A stretch of DNA of 64,000 bases from Roseovarius sp. GTDB lineage: Bacteria > Pseudomonadota > Alphaproteobacteria > Rhodobacterales > Rhodobacteraceae. Positions 45,735 to 54,749 of this stretch are shown one piece after another. The notes under the pieces were generated by a model, which saw only the letters and a list, made by a program, of their open reading frames with translations, had not been told where the DNA came from and searched no databases. A program made the position numbers and the translations under genes. The stretch spans positions 124,001-188,000 of the forward strand of contig NZ_JAUCYU010000003.1 of NCBI RefSeq assembly GCF_030373445.1, read 5' to 3'. Each line of letters starts with the position of its first letter. Position 1 is the stretch's first letter.

Positions 45735-46463
45735 TCAGGCCGTGCCGCCCTGCTCCGCCTGGTGGGCGCGGACCATGTCCATCATGCTGTTGAAGCGGAA
45801 ATCGTAGCTCGGCATCTCGCCCGGGTTCATCGTCGCGCCGAAGCCTTCCTTGTCATGCCGCCGGTAGATCCAGCAATTGGCAAGCCCGTACTTGTTGGCC
45901 GACTGGTGATCGTGGAACATGCTTTCGGCGGTGTGCAGGATGTCGCCCTTGCCGATCCCCTGCCGGGCCAGTGTCTCCAGCATGTAGTCGAAATTCCGGT
46001 CGGACGGCTTGTAGCTGCCCACGTCCTCGGCGGTATAGACACCGTCGAAATGCACGCCCAGCCGGGCGTTCGAGCCGGAAAAGCTGAGGTTGTCGGTGTT
46101 GGTCAGCACCACCAGCTTGTAATGCTGCTTGAGATAGGCCAGCGCCTCGCGGCTGTCGTCGAAGGCGGGCCAGTGCCGGACGGAGGTGCCGTAGGCGGCG
46201 CATTCCTCCCACGTGACCTCGACCCCCCATTCCTCGGCCAGCCGCCGATAGACCACGGCCAGCAGGTCGTAATATTTCTTCGACGGCGTCCAGCGCTGGG
46301 TCGTCGACTCGTAATAGGCATGCGCCTCGAGGATGTCGTCGCGCGTCAGGTTGCGGCTGACCTTGTCGGTGAGCGGCTTCAACCCCTCGACCATCCCGCT
46401 TTCCCAGTCGATCAGCGTGCCGTAGACGTCAAATGTCAACGCCTTGAAATCGCTCAGTTTCAT
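45735..46463 (-). CDS. HAD-superfamily hydrolase, haloacid dehalogenase type II-like
   Basis: A 242-residue HAD hydrolase. Motif 1 TFDVYGTLIDWE carries the nucleophilic Asp, motif 2 VVLTNTDN the Thr/Ser-equivalent, and YKPSDRNFDYML the motif 3 Lys. The type II haloacid dehalogenase subgroup removes halide from 2-haloacids, but close relatives are phosphatases or of unknown role. AGGAAGG precedes ATG 46463. It ends the operon that includes the flavin oxidoreductase upstream (90-base gap), so it could handle a side product of that pathway. Confidence 0.85.
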   Translation of the reverse strand: MKLSDFKALTFDVYGTLIDWESGMVEGLKPLTDKVSRNLTRDDILEAHAYYESTTQRWTPSKKYYDLLAVVYRRLAEEWGVEVTWEECAAYGTSVRHWPAFDDSREALAYLKQHYKLVVLTNTDNLSFSGSNARLGVHFDGVYTAEDVGSYKPSDRNFDYMLETLARQGIGKGDILHTAESMFHDHQSANKYGLANCWIYRRHDKEGFGATMNPGEMPSYDFRFNSMMDMVRAHQAEQGGTA

Positions 46464-46553
46464 CCGTTTCCCTTCCTGTTCGAGCAGTGGGGCCTCGACC
46501 CCACGGCCCAGATGTCCCGCCATGTCCGCCCGAAGGTGCACGCGATCCGCGGC

Positions 46554-48596
46554 CTATGCAACGTGGCAAAGCCGGAACGCATCGTAAATCGCGGCATGGA
46601 CGTTCCGGCTGGTCAGCGCGTCACCGATCCGGTGCAGTTCATACCCCTTGCGGGCCCGCGGCTGCGGCCGGCTGGCCAGCAGGGCGTCGAAATCCGTCAC
46701 CCCCTCGTTGCCCGCCTGCCCGCGCAGCGCTTCGAACATGTCGTTGTCGGGAATCGTGCCCATGTCGACGATCACCTGGTCGACCACGTGATGCAGCTCC
46801 TGCCGGGTCAGCTCGTTCAGCAGCGTTACCGCAAGCCGGTTGTCCTTGCGTTCGACGGAAATCAGCCGCTGGTCGATCTTCGGCTCGATCCCCATCTTGG
46901 CGAACTCGGTCTTCCAGCGCGTCGTTTCGGCATAGGTCAGGTCCTGCCCCAACCCGCCATCGATCGTCGTGAAGGTCACCTCGGCGCCGGCCTCTTTCGC
47001 GATGCGCGCGGCCATCGGCGCCGGGTGGCGGCCGGTGCCGTCCCAGACGAGCACGCTCTCGGCGGGCTGGGTCTGCCGGCCGATGATGTCCCACGCACTG
47101 ACCACCAGGTCGGCGCCGATGCCGAAATCGGTCTGCGGCAGCGCGCCGGTGGCAAGGATGACAAGGTCGGGGTCGAGCGCCGCCACGGAAGCCTCGTCCA
47201 TGAAATCGTTGTACCGGATCTCGACGCCGTGCCGCTCCAGCTCGGCCAGCCGCCAGTCGATGATGCCGGTCAGGTCGCGGCGCCAGCCTTCCGAGGCAAG
47301 GATCACCTGCCCCCCGGCGCGCGGCGCGGCCTCGTGCACCGTCACCTCGTGGCCGCGCAGCGCCAGCACGCGCGCCGCTTCCAGCCCGCCCGGCCCGGCG
47401 CCAACCACCACCGCCCGGCGCTTGTCGGCCGCAGGTTCCACCTTGTGCGACAGGAAGGTCTCGCGGCCCGTCACGGCGTTGTGCAGGCATTTCGGCCGGT
47501 ATTGCGACTGGCAATGCTGGGCACCGACGCAGGGGCGCACGCGCTCTTCCTCCCCGGCGGCGAGTTTCGCCACCAGGTGCGGATCGGCGATCTGGGCGCG
47601 GGTCATGCCCGCCATGTCGATATGCCCCTCGCTGACCGCGTGCCGGGCCGAGGCAAGGTCGGAAATCCGCGCGGCATGGAAGACTGGCAGGTTGACCTCG
47701 CGCTTGAACCGGCCGACGGCCTCGACCCATGGCGCGATGGGCGTGCCCATGCCCGGCATGTTCTCGTTCGTCAGGGCGCGCAGCGTGTCCATCGAGCCAT
47801 AGATGGCGTTGAAGAAATCGATCGTGCCGGTTTCCTGAAGCCGCCGCGCGGCCTCGAGGCTTTCCTCGGGCGTCAGCTCGCCATCGATCCCCTCGTCGAC
47901 GACCCAGCGGATGCCGATGATGAAATCGCTGCTCGTCGCCTCGCGCATCGCCTCGTGCACCATCAGCGCGAACCGCATGCGGTTCTCCAGCGACCCGCCG
48001 AACCCGTCGGTGCGCAGGTTGGTCTTGGGCGACAGGAACTGCCCGATCATGTGGCCGCCCGACAGCGTCTCGATCCCGTCGAGCCCGCCCTCCTCGCAGC
48101 GCTTCGCCGCCGCGGCATAGGCCTTCACGACCCGGTCGATATCATGCCGGTCCATCTCGCGGGGGATCGCGCGGTGCAGGGTCTCGCGCAACGGCGAGGG
48201 GCCGATGGCGGGCAGCCAGTCCTGGTCATAGGGCTGGGCGCGGCGCCCGAGATGCGTGATCTGGCACATCAGCGCCGCCCCCTGCGCGTGCATCCGCTCG
48301 GAAAAGCGCTGCAGGTGCGGGATGATCCCGTCGACGCCCACGTTGAGCTGGTTGAAGATGTTCGGGCTGTCCGGCGCCACGTTCGACGACCCCCCGAACA
48401 TCGACAGCGCGATCCCGCCGCGCGCCTTCTCCTCGTGATAGGCCTGGTAGGCGTCCTGCGGATACCCGTCGACCTGCAGCCCGCAGGCATGGCTGGTCGA
48501 CATGATCCGGTTGCGCAGTTCCAGCCCCCTGATCTTCAGCGGGGTCAGCAGCGGATCGGTCCGCCGGGTCTGGGCGGGGACATCACCCTGTAGCAT
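46554..48596 (-). CDS. Old-yellow-enzyme/trimethylamine-dehydrogenase-type flavin oxidoreductase
   Basis: A 680-residue two-part flavoprotein of the dimethylglycine/trimethylamine dehydrogenase and dienoyl-CoA reductase type. N-terminal FMN barrel: LTPLKIRGLELRNRI, CQITHLGRR, SGGHMIGQFLSP and RTDGFGGSLENR. Middle iron-sulfur loop: CVGAQHC then CLHN; one of the four usual cluster Cys is Ala. C-terminal dinucleotide domain: VVGAGPGGLEAARVLALRGHEV. Relatives demethylate N-methylated amines such as dimethylglycine and stachydrine. The start is placed at ATG 48596 because GGAG lies six bases upstream; ATG 48608 and TTG 48626 are in frame. A Dpp-type importer is encoded in the same operon. Confidence 0.87.
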   Translation of the reverse strand: MLQGDVPAQTRRTDPLLTPLKIRGLELRNRIMSTSHACGLQVDGYPQDAYQAYHEEKARGGIALSMFGGSSNVAPDSPNIFNQLNVGVDGIIPHLQRFSERMHAQGAALMCQITHLGRRAQPYDQDWLPAIGPSPLRETLHRAIPREMDRHDIDRVVKAYAAAAKRCEEGGLDGIETLSGGHMIGQFLSPKTNLRTDGFGGSLENRMRFALMVHEAMREATSSDFIIGIRWVVDEGIDGELTPEESLEAARRLQETGTIDFFNAIYGSMDTLRALTNENMPGMGTPIAPWVEAVGRFKREVNLPVFHAARISDLASARHAVSEGHIDMAGMTRAQIADPHLVAKLAAGEEERVRPCVGAQHCQSQYRPKCLHNAVTGRETFLSHKVEPAADKRRAVVVGAGPGGLEAARVLALRGHEVTVHEAAPRAGGQVILASEGWRRDLTGIIDWRLAELERHGVEIRYNDFMDEASVAALDPDLVILATGALPQTDFGIGADLVVSAWDIIGRQTQPAESVLVWDGTGRHPAPMAARIAKEAGAEVTFTTIDGGLGQDLTYAETTRWKTEFAKMGIEPKIDQRLISVERKDNRLAVTLLNELTRQELHHVVDQVIVDMGTIPDNDMFEALRGQAGNEGVTDFDALLASRPQPRARKGYELHRIGDALTSRNVHAAIYDAFRLCHVA

Positions 48597-48638
48597 GTGG
48601 CTCTCCATGGAATTCGAACTCTTCAATATTTCAACGCC

Positions 48639-49385
48639 TTACCCAAGCCGGTTGAACGGGTGCGAGGTGCGCGTCAGGCCGCCGTCGACACAGATGTTCT
48701 GGCCGACGATGTAGCTGTTGGCGTCGCTCGCCAGGAAGGCGACCAGCCTGGCCACCTCCTCGGGGCGGCCGGGCCGCCCGGCGGGAATATGCTGCGACGC
48801 CTGGTCAATCTGTTCCTGGCTGTATTTCCCGCGCATCGTCTCGCTCAGCGTGTAGCCGGGCGACACCGCGTTCACCAGGATGCCCTTCCCCGCCACCTCC
48901 GCCGCCAGCGCGGCATTCAGCCCGTCCAGCCCGAATTTCGAGGCGCAATAGGCGGTGTTCAGCGGGTTGCCCGCCACGCTCCAGATCGAGGTGATGTTGA
49001 CGATCCGCCCCCAGCCCCTTTCCATCATGTGCGGCAGGCAGGCCCGGGTCAGGGCATAGGGCCCCTCGAGGTTCGTCCCGAGGATCTGGCCAAGCCGGTC
49101 GTCATCCGTCTCGGTCATCGCGCCCTTCAGGTTGATGCCGGCATTGTTGATCAGGATATCGGGCCGCAGCACCGTCTCCACATGCCCGATCGCCGCCGCC
49201 CGGCTGGCCGGGTCGAGAAAGTCCAGCGGTAGGTACCCGATCGCCCCGTCAAGCCCCTCCGGCCGTTCCGCCGACCGCCCGGTGATCGTGCAGGCACAGC
49301 CCGCCGCCCGAAGCTCGGCGGCGATGGCGGCCCCGATCCCCTTGCCGGCCCCGGTGATCAGCGCGGTGCGTTTTCCCCTCGTCAT
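48639..49385 (-). CDS. Short-chain dehydrogenase/reductase
   Basis: A 248-residue classical SDR: TGAGKGIGAAIA at the N-terminus, NNAG, NITSIWSVAG and the catalytic AYCASKFG, ending YIVGQNICVDGG. ATG 49385 overlaps the stop of the DppF-type gene (ATGA). It sits between the importer genes and the flavin oxidoreductase, so it likely oxidises a hydroxyl group of the imported molecule or of a downstream product. Confidence 0.9.
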   Translation of the reverse strand: MTRGKRTALITGAGKGIGAAIAAELRAAGCACTITGRSAERPEGLDGAIGYLPLDFLDPASRAAAIGHVETVLRPDILINNAGINLKGAMTETDDDRLGQILGTNLEGPYALTRACLPHMMERGWGRIVNITSIWSVAGNPLNTAYCASKFGLDGLNAALAAEVAGKGILVNAVSPGYTLSETMRGKYSQEQIDQASQHIPAGRPGRPEEVARLVAFLASDANSYIVGQNICVDGGLTRTSHPFNRLG

Positions 49386-50332
49386 GTCTCGGCCTCTTCG
49401 TACAGGTAGCACGCCGTCGCGTGGCCCGGCCCGGTGCCGCGGAAATCCGGGTGGCGCTCGGCACAGGCCGCCATGGCGTGCGGACAGCGGTTGAGATAAC
49501 GGCAGGCGCGCCGGTCGTCGGTCAGCGGGTTGAACACGTCCCGCGTGCTGGCCACGCTTTTGCGCTCGTGGTCGAGCGTGCCCAGAAGCTCCTGCGTATA
49601 CGGGTGCTTCGGATCGGCATAGACCGCCCTGGTCGGCCCGAATTCCAGCAGCTTGCCGAAATACATGATGGCGATCCGGTCGCACAGGAACCGCGCCACA
49701 TGCAGGTCATGGGTCACGAAGACGATGGTCAGGTCGTGACTGTCGCGCAGCCGCTTCAGCAGGTTGAGGATCTGCGCCCTCACCGAAACATCCAGCTTCG
49801 ACACCGCCTCGTCGGCGAACAGCACCCTGGGGTTCGTGGCCAGCGCCCGCGCGATGGCCGCCCGCTGAAGCTGCCCGCCCGACAGTTCATGTGGGAAGCG
49901 GTTCCGGAACTGCGCGCCAAGCCCCACGTCCTTGAGCAGCGCGTCGATCGCCTCGGCCATGCTGCCCCGCCCGGCGTGCCCGTGCAGGCGCAGGGGGATC
50001 GCGATGGCCTCGGCAATCGTCTGGCGCGGGTTGAGCGAGGAAAGCGGGTCCTGGAACACCATCTGCAGCGTCCCGTCGCTCAGCCGCGCGGGCTTGCCGT
50101 CCAGCGTCACCGCGCCGCCGGCCACCGAATGCAGCCCCAGCGCGGCCTTGCAGATCGTCGTCTTGCCGCTGCCCGACTCGCCCACGATGCCAAGGATCTC
50201 GCCCCGCGCGACCGACAGGCTCACGTGGTCGACCGCGTTGAAGCTGGTCGTCCTGCCGCGCAGGCGCGACATCATCCCGGCAGAGGCCGCGAATGTCACG
50301 ACCACGTCGTGGAAATCCAGCAATCCGCTCAT
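49382..50332 (-). CDS. Oligopeptide/dipeptide ABC transporter ATPase, DppF type
   Basis: A 316-residue ATPase: GESGSGKTTICKAALG, LSGGQLQRAAIARALA, LFADEAVSKLD and the oligopeptide-family C-terminal cysteine region CRYLNRCPHAMAAC, which in relatives binds an iron-sulfur cluster. The Walker B is DEAVSKLD rather than DEPVSALD, a conservative change. It pairs with the DppD-type ATPase whose gene overlaps upstream. Confidence 0.93.
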   Translation of the reverse strand: MSGLLDFHDVVVTFAASAGMMSRLRGRTTSFNAVDHVSLSVARGEILGIVGESGSGKTTICKAALGLHSVAGGAVTLDGKPARLSDGTLQMVFQDPLSSLNPRQTIAEAIAIPLRLHGHAGRGSMAEAIDALLKDVGLGAQFRNRFPHELSGGQLQRAAIARALATNPRVLFADEAVSKLDVSVRAQILNLLKRLRDSHDLTIVFVTHDLHVARFLCDRIAIMYFGKLLEFGPTRAVYADPKHPYTQELLGTLDHERKSVASTRDVFNPLTDDRRACRYLNRCPHAMAACAERHPDFRGTGPGHATACYLYEEAET

Positions 50333-51330
50333 GGCGTCACCTCGTTCGCCGCGCCCTGCCCGGCCTTGATACAGCGCACCAGCCCGTGCCCCTCGACCGG
50401 CCGCAGCGCGATGGCGTGGTCGCAGGCCTTTTCATAAAGCGGGCAGCGCGGCGCGAAACGGCAGCGGTTCTCCGGGTGCACCCCTGTGCCGATCTCGCCC
50501 GAGATTTCCGTCAGCGTCTCGACCTCGCCCTCAAGCTCGCGCGCTGTCCGCACCAGCCCTTGCGTATAAGGGTGCTGCGGGCGACGCATCAGCGCCTCGG
50601 TCGGGCCCTGCTCGACGATCTGGCCGGCATACATGACGATCACGCTGTCGCTGATCATCTCGGCGATGGTCATGTCGTGGGTGATGAAGATGAACGAGGC
50701 ATCGGTCTCGCGCCGCAGCTTGTCGAACAGGTCGAGGATCTGGCGCTCGACGAGGTTGTCGAGGTTGGTCGTCGGCTCGTCCGCCACGATCAGCGAGGGC
50801 TTGGAGAACATCACCAGCGCGATCAGGCAGCGTTGCAGCATCCCGCCGCTCATCTGGTGGGGGTACTTCCGCAGCGCGTTCTCGGGGTCGGCGATGTCGG
50901 CCTTGGCCAGCACCTCCTTCGCCTCCTTCATGATCTCGCCGCGCGGGGCACCGGCGCCGCGATGCAGCTTGCCCACCGTGCGGAAATGCCAGCCGATCGT
51001 CTTGACCGGGTTGAACGAGCCCACCGGGTCCTGGAAGATCATCGCCAGCTCGGTGCCGCGCAGGCGGTTGAACTCGGCCTCGGTGAGCGTGCTGATGTCC
51101 CGGCCCTTGAACCGGATCGCCTTCGCCTCGAGGCTGGCGTTCTTCGGCAGAAGCCGCAGGATCGCCTTCGACGTCACCGTCTTGCCCGAGCCGGATTCCC
51201 CGATCAGGCCCAGCACCTTGCCCCGGTCGACCGAGAAGGACACGTCGGACGATACCGTCAGGTTGGCACTGGCCAGCCGGAACGCCACGTTCAGGTCGTT
51301 CACTTCGAGCAATGTCTCGGTCATCGTCAT
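50329..51330 (-). CDS. Oligopeptide/dipeptide ABC transporter ATPase, DppD type
   Basis: A 333-residue ATPase: GESGSGKTVTSKAILRLLP, MSGGMLQRCLIALVM, LIVADEPTTNLD and C-terminal CRFAPRCPLYEKAC. ATG at 51330 overlaps the DppC-type stop (ATGA); a second in-frame ATG lies at 51324. The frame stays open through the permease gene upstream but that is a shadow. Dpp-class systems carry peptides, opines, glycosides and small modified amines. Confidence 0.94.
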   Translation of the reverse strand: MTMTETLLEVNDLNVAFRLASANLTVSSDVSFSVDRGKVLGLIGESGSGKTVTSKAILRLLPKNASLEAKAIRFKGRDISTLTEAEFNRLRGTELAMIFQDPVGSFNPVKTIGWHFRTVGKLHRGAGAPRGEIMKEAKEVLAKADIADPENALRKYPHQMSGGMLQRCLIALVMFSKPSLIVADEPTTNLDNLVERQILDLFDKLRRETDASFIFITHDMTIAEMISDSVIVMYAGQIVEQGPTEALMRRPQHPYTQGLVRTARELEGEVETLTEISGEIGTGVHPENRCRFAPRCPLYEKACDHAIALRPVEGHGLVRCIKAGQGAANEVTP

Positions 51331-52157
51331 TCCCTCACTTTCAGCCGGGGGTCGGACAGGTCGCGGATGCCGTCGCCCAGCAGGTTGAGCCCCAGCAGCG
51401 CCACCGTCACCGACAGCCCGCTCAGCGTCAGAACCCAGGGCGAGCGGCGGAAATACTCCTGCCCGTCGGCCATGATCACGCCCAGCGACGGGGTCGGCGG
51501 CTGCACGCCCAGCCCGATGAAGGACAGCCCGCTTTCGATCACGATGCCGAAGGCGACGGCGATGGTGGCCTGCACCAGGATCGGCGCCGAGATGTTGGGC
51601 AGGATCTCGCGGAACAGGATGCGCGGGGTGCCCTGCCCCATCACCTGCGCCGCCTGCACGTAGGCGTCGTTGCGCACCGTCTCGGTCATGTTGCGGGTGA
51701 TGCGGGCGAAGATGGGCAGGTAGACCAGCATGATCGCCAGGGCCACGTTGGTCACGCCATAGCCAAGGGCCACCATCAGGAACAGCGCAAGCACGAAGGC
51801 CGGAAAGGCGAACAGCAGGTCGACGACACGCATCACGATCACGTCCATCCAGCCGCCGTGGAAACCCGAGTAGAGCCCCGCCGTGATCCCGAACACCATC
51901 GCCGCGAACACGCCCGAGACGCTGATCAGAAGCGAGATGCGCGCGCCTTCCAGGACCCGGGTGATCACGTCGCGCCCAAGGCTGTCGGTGCCGAACGGAT
52001 GTGCCCAGGACGGCGGCTGCAGGGCATTCATGAAATCGTGCTGGTTGCTGCTCCATTTCGACAGCATCGGCCCGAAGAACACCGCCAGCAGGAACAGCGT
52101 GGTGATCGTCAGCCCGGCCAGCGCGGTGCGGTTGTGAAGGAAATGCTTGAGTTTCAT
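51327..52157 (-). CDS. Oligopeptide ABC transporter permease, DppC type
   Basis: A 276-residue permease with the DppC N-terminal helix (LAGLTITTLFLLAVFFGP), the HPFGTDSLGRDVITRVLEGAR segment typical of DppC/OppC, and an EAA loop VQAAQVMGQGTPRILFREILP. GAGGT precedes the ATG at 52157. It forms a heterodimer with the DppB-type permease encoded five bases upstream. Confidence 0.94.
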   Translation of the reverse strand: MKLKHFLHNRTALAGLTITTLFLLAVFFGPMLSKWSSNQHDFMNALQPPSWAHPFGTDSLGRDVITRVLEGARISLLISVSGVFAAMVFGITAGLYSGFHGGWMDVIVMRVVDLLFAFPAFVLALFLMVALGYGVTNVALAIMLVYLPIFARITRNMTETVRNDAYVQAAQVMGQGTPRILFREILPNISAPILVQATIAVAFGIVIESGLSFIGLGVQPPTPSLGVIMADGQEYFRRSPWVLTLSGLSVTVALLGLNLLGDGIRDLSDPRLKVRE

Positions 52158-52162
52158 CGGGA

Positions 52163-53119
52163 TTACCTCACGCGTCTCGGGTCAAGCATGGCGCAGATCA
52201 GGTCGACCACGTAATTGACCGCCAGCACGATGCCGAGGAACACGACCGCACAGGCCTGCACCACGAAGAAATCGCGGGCAAAGGCCGCCTCGACCATCAG
52301 CGACCCCACGCCGTTGATGCCGAAGATGCGCTCGATGATGACCACGCCGCCCAAAAGATAGCGGATCTGCAACCCGACGACGGTGATGTAGGGGATCAGC
52401 GAATTGCGGAAGACGTGGTGCAGGAAGCGGAACCGCCCGGAATGCCCCATCGCCTTGGCCACCATCACGTGCTCGCGGTCGAGGTTCTCGATCAGCGCGG
52501 TGCGTAAGGTGCGGGTGAAGACGGCCGCCATCGGCGCGGCGATCGCCAGCGCCGGCAGGAAGCCCGAGTAGAAGGCCCCGGCCAGCGAGTCCGACGGCGG
52601 GGTGAACCCGTAGGAGGGAAACCATCCCAGCCCGATCGACAGGCCAAGGATCAGCATGTAGCCGAACCAGAAATCCGGCATCGACACGCCCAGCACCGCC
52701 AGCGACGTGGCCGAGGTGTCGACCGTCGTGCCCCGGTTCAGCGCGGCCAGCGTGCCCAGGACAAGCGACAGGGTGACGGCGATCAGGATGGCATAAACAC
52801 CCACGAAAATGGTGTTCGGCAGGCGGTAGAGCAGCAGGTCCCCGATATTCTCGCCGGCCGAAACCGACAGGGACTGGCCGAAATCGAACCGCACCAGCCC
52901 GCCGAGCCAGTCGAGATATTGCGCCATCAAGGGGGCGTCGAGGCCGTGTTTCCGGTTGAACGCCGCCACGGTTTCGTCGGTCGCGTAGTCGCCCAGCACG
53001 ATCAGCGCCGGGTCGCCCGGCGCGGCCTTCATCACGAGGAAGACGACGATCGTGCCGACCAGCATCGTGACAAGCGACCCCGACAGGCGGGTCAGGAAAT
53101 ATTTCAGGCTAGAGGGCAT
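52163..53119 (-). CDS. Oligopeptide ABC transporter permease, DppB type
   Basis: A 318-residue permease of the DppB class: N-terminal LTRLSGSLVTMLVGTIVVFLVMKAAPGDP, a periplasmic loop region with LDWLGGLVRFDFGQSL, and six hydrophobic helices. The ATG at 53119 lies 22 bases after a perfect stem-loop that follows the binding-protein gene. The C-terminus ends VDLICAMLDPRRVR as in most family members. Confidence 0.93.
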   Translation of the reverse strand: MPSSLKYFLTRLSGSLVTMLVGTIVVFLVMKAAPGDPALIVLGDYATDETVAAFNRKHGLDAPLMAQYLDWLGGLVRFDFGQSLSVSAGENIGDLLLYRLPNTIFVGVYAILIAVTLSLVLGTLAALNRGTTVDTSATSLAVLGVSMPDFWFGYMLILGLSIGLGWFPSYGFTPPSDSLAGAFYSGFLPALAIAAPMAAVFTRTLRTALIENLDREHVMVAKAMGHSGRFRFLHHVFRNSLIPYITVVGLQIRYLLGGVVIIERIFGINGVGSLMVEAAFARDFFVVQACAVVFLGIVLAVNYVVDLICAMLDPRRVR

Positions 53120-53141
53120 CTGGCTTGGTCCGTCGGTCAGC

Positions 53142-53170
53142 GGCCCCCCGCGACAGGTGCGCGGGGGGCC
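53142..53170 (-). promoter_or_regulatory. Intercistronic stem-loop after the Dpp-type binding-protein gene
   Basis: A perfect 11-bp GC stem (53142-53152 with 53160-53170) and a 7-base loop lie 16 bases past the binding-protein stop and 22 before the permease start. No U-run follows on the minus strand. Position and form match the elements at 43879-43905 and 61080-61106. Confidence 0.78.
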
Positions 53171-53186
53171 TTGTCAGGCGAATGGC

Positions 53187-54749
53187 TCAGCAGTTTCCAA
53201 CCGCCGCAAGCTGCGCCCCGAAGGCCGAGTACGGCAGCTGCACGAACCCGTCCACGTCGGGCGCCAGCAGGTTGTGCACGTTGCTCTCGAAACACGGCAG
53301 CACCGGGCAATCCTCGATCGCCAGCGCCTCCGCCTCGCGATACAGCGCCCCGCGCGCCTCGAGGTCGGTCTCCCGCCGGGCCGCTTCGAGCAGCTTGTCC
53401 ACCTCGGGGTTGGAATAATGCTCGAAATTGCGCGCCCCGTCCGTGTGATAGATCTCGTAGGCATACTCATCCGGGTCCACCAGCCCCAGCCAGCCCCAGA
53501 TCGACGCCTGCACGTCCCCGGTCTGCATCCGCTGGTAGACCGTGCCGGAATCCGACACCTCGACCGTGAAATTCACCCCCAGGACCTGGTTCACCTGCAG
53601 AACGAACACCTCGGCGAACCGCTTCCACCAGCTCGACCCCCAGGTCAGCACGGTCGCCTCGGTCCCGGCGCCGTACTTGGATTTCTCCAGCTCGGCCAGC
53701 GCCTTCTCCTGGTTCAGCGTCACCAGCTCCGGCGTCTCCTGCGTCGCGGCCCAGGAGATCGAGCTGGGGATGATCCCGTTCGCCGCCCGGCCCTCGCCGA
53801 ACAGCACCACGTTGACCATCGCCTGCCGGTCGAACGCGTAGGACAGCGCCCGGCGGAAATGCACGTCGTCGAACGGCGCGACCGAGTTGTTGAGGCTCAC
53901 GAAACGCGAGCTCGTCCCCGCCTGCTTGAGAACCTGCACGCGGTCATCCTCTTCCAGTTCCGGCACGTCGGCAAAGGGCGCGGTGCTGGTCACGTCGATG
54001 CTGCCCCCCAGAAGCGCGGTCACACCCGCCGATTCCTCGGCGATGAGCGGCACTTCCACCGTCTGCACCTTGGGCAGGCCTTCCTCGAAATAGTCCCCGT
54101 GCGCCGCCAGCTCGAGCGACGCGCCCGGCTCGTGGCTCACCAGCTTGAACGGGCCGGTGCCCACCGGGTTCGAGGCGAACTCCTCGTTCGAACCGTTCTC
54201 GAGGATATGCTTCGGCACGATCTGGCTGCCCGTGCGGGTGTTCGTCAGGTAGCTCAGCATCGGCGCGAAGGGCTCCTCCGTCTCGATCTCGACGGTATAG
54301 TCGTCCGGCGTCCGGATCTCGGTGATGGCGCTGAACTTCGACCGGTGCGGCGAACCGAACGCCTCGTCCCGCAGCCGGTCGAAGGTGAACTTGACGTCTT
54401 CCGAGGTCATCTCCTCGCCATCGTGGAACTTGACCCCCTCGCGCAGCTTGAAGCGCAGCACGGTCGGGCTGACCGACTCGTAGCTTTCGGCCAGGTCGGG
54501 AACGATGTTCATCTCCTCGTCGAACTTCAGCAGGCAGTTGAAGATGCCCCAGACCATGTAGGCCTCGGGGATCAGCGTCATCTGGCCCGGGTCGAGCGTG
54601 TTGATGACGTTGTAGCCGGTGATCCCCGCCCGCAGCGTGGAACAGGAGGCCTGCGCGGCGCCGGCCCAGAAGGGCACCATCGCCACGGTCGTCGCGGCCG
54701 CCCCGGACTTGAGCAGCGAGCGGCGGGAAATCGTAGTGGAGCGTGTCAT
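53187..54749 (-). CDS. Oligopeptide-type ABC transporter substrate-binding protein, Tat-exported
   Basis: A 520-residue SBP_bac_5 protein. The N-terminus carries a twin-arginine signal (SRRSLLKSGAAA, cleaved after GAAQA), so it is exported folded by Tat. Typical family segments: LAESYESVSPTVLRFKLREGV and KFHDGEEMTSEDVKFTFDRL. It binds the ligand of the Dpp-class importer encoded downstream. Its ATG overlaps the stop of the GlpD-like gene by ATGA. Confidence 0.94.
   Translation of the reverse strand: MTRSTTISRRSLLKSGAAATTVAMVPFWAGAAQASCSTLRAGITGYNVINTLDPGQMTLIPEAYMVWGIFNCLLKFDEEMNIVPDLAESYESVSPTVLRFKLREGVKFHDGEEMTSEDVKFTFDRLRDEAFGSPHRSKFSAITEIRTPDDYTVEIETEEPFAPMLSYLTNTRTGSQIVPKHILENGSNEEFASNPVGTGPFKLVSHEPGASLELAAHGDYFEEGLPKVQTVEVPLIAEESAGVTALLGGSIDVTSTAPFADVPELEEDDRVQVLKQAGTSSRFVSLNNSVAPFDDVHFRRALSYAFDRQAMVNVVLFGEGRAANGIIPSSISWAATQETPELVTLNQEKALAELEKSKYGAGTEATVLTWGSSWWKRFAEVFVLQVNQVLGVNFTVEVSDSGTVYQRMQTGDVQASIWGWLGLVDPDEYAYEIYHTDGARNFEHYSNPEVDKLLEAARRETDLEARGALYREAEALAIEDCPVLPCFESNVHNLLAPDVDGFVQLPYSAFGAQLAAVGNC

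Noticed and set aside
45723..48593. A 956-codon plus-strand open frame opposite the HAD and TMADH-type genes
   Set aside because: Same explanation: the minus-strand genes show intact motifs and starts, while the plus-strand translation has no recognisable fold.
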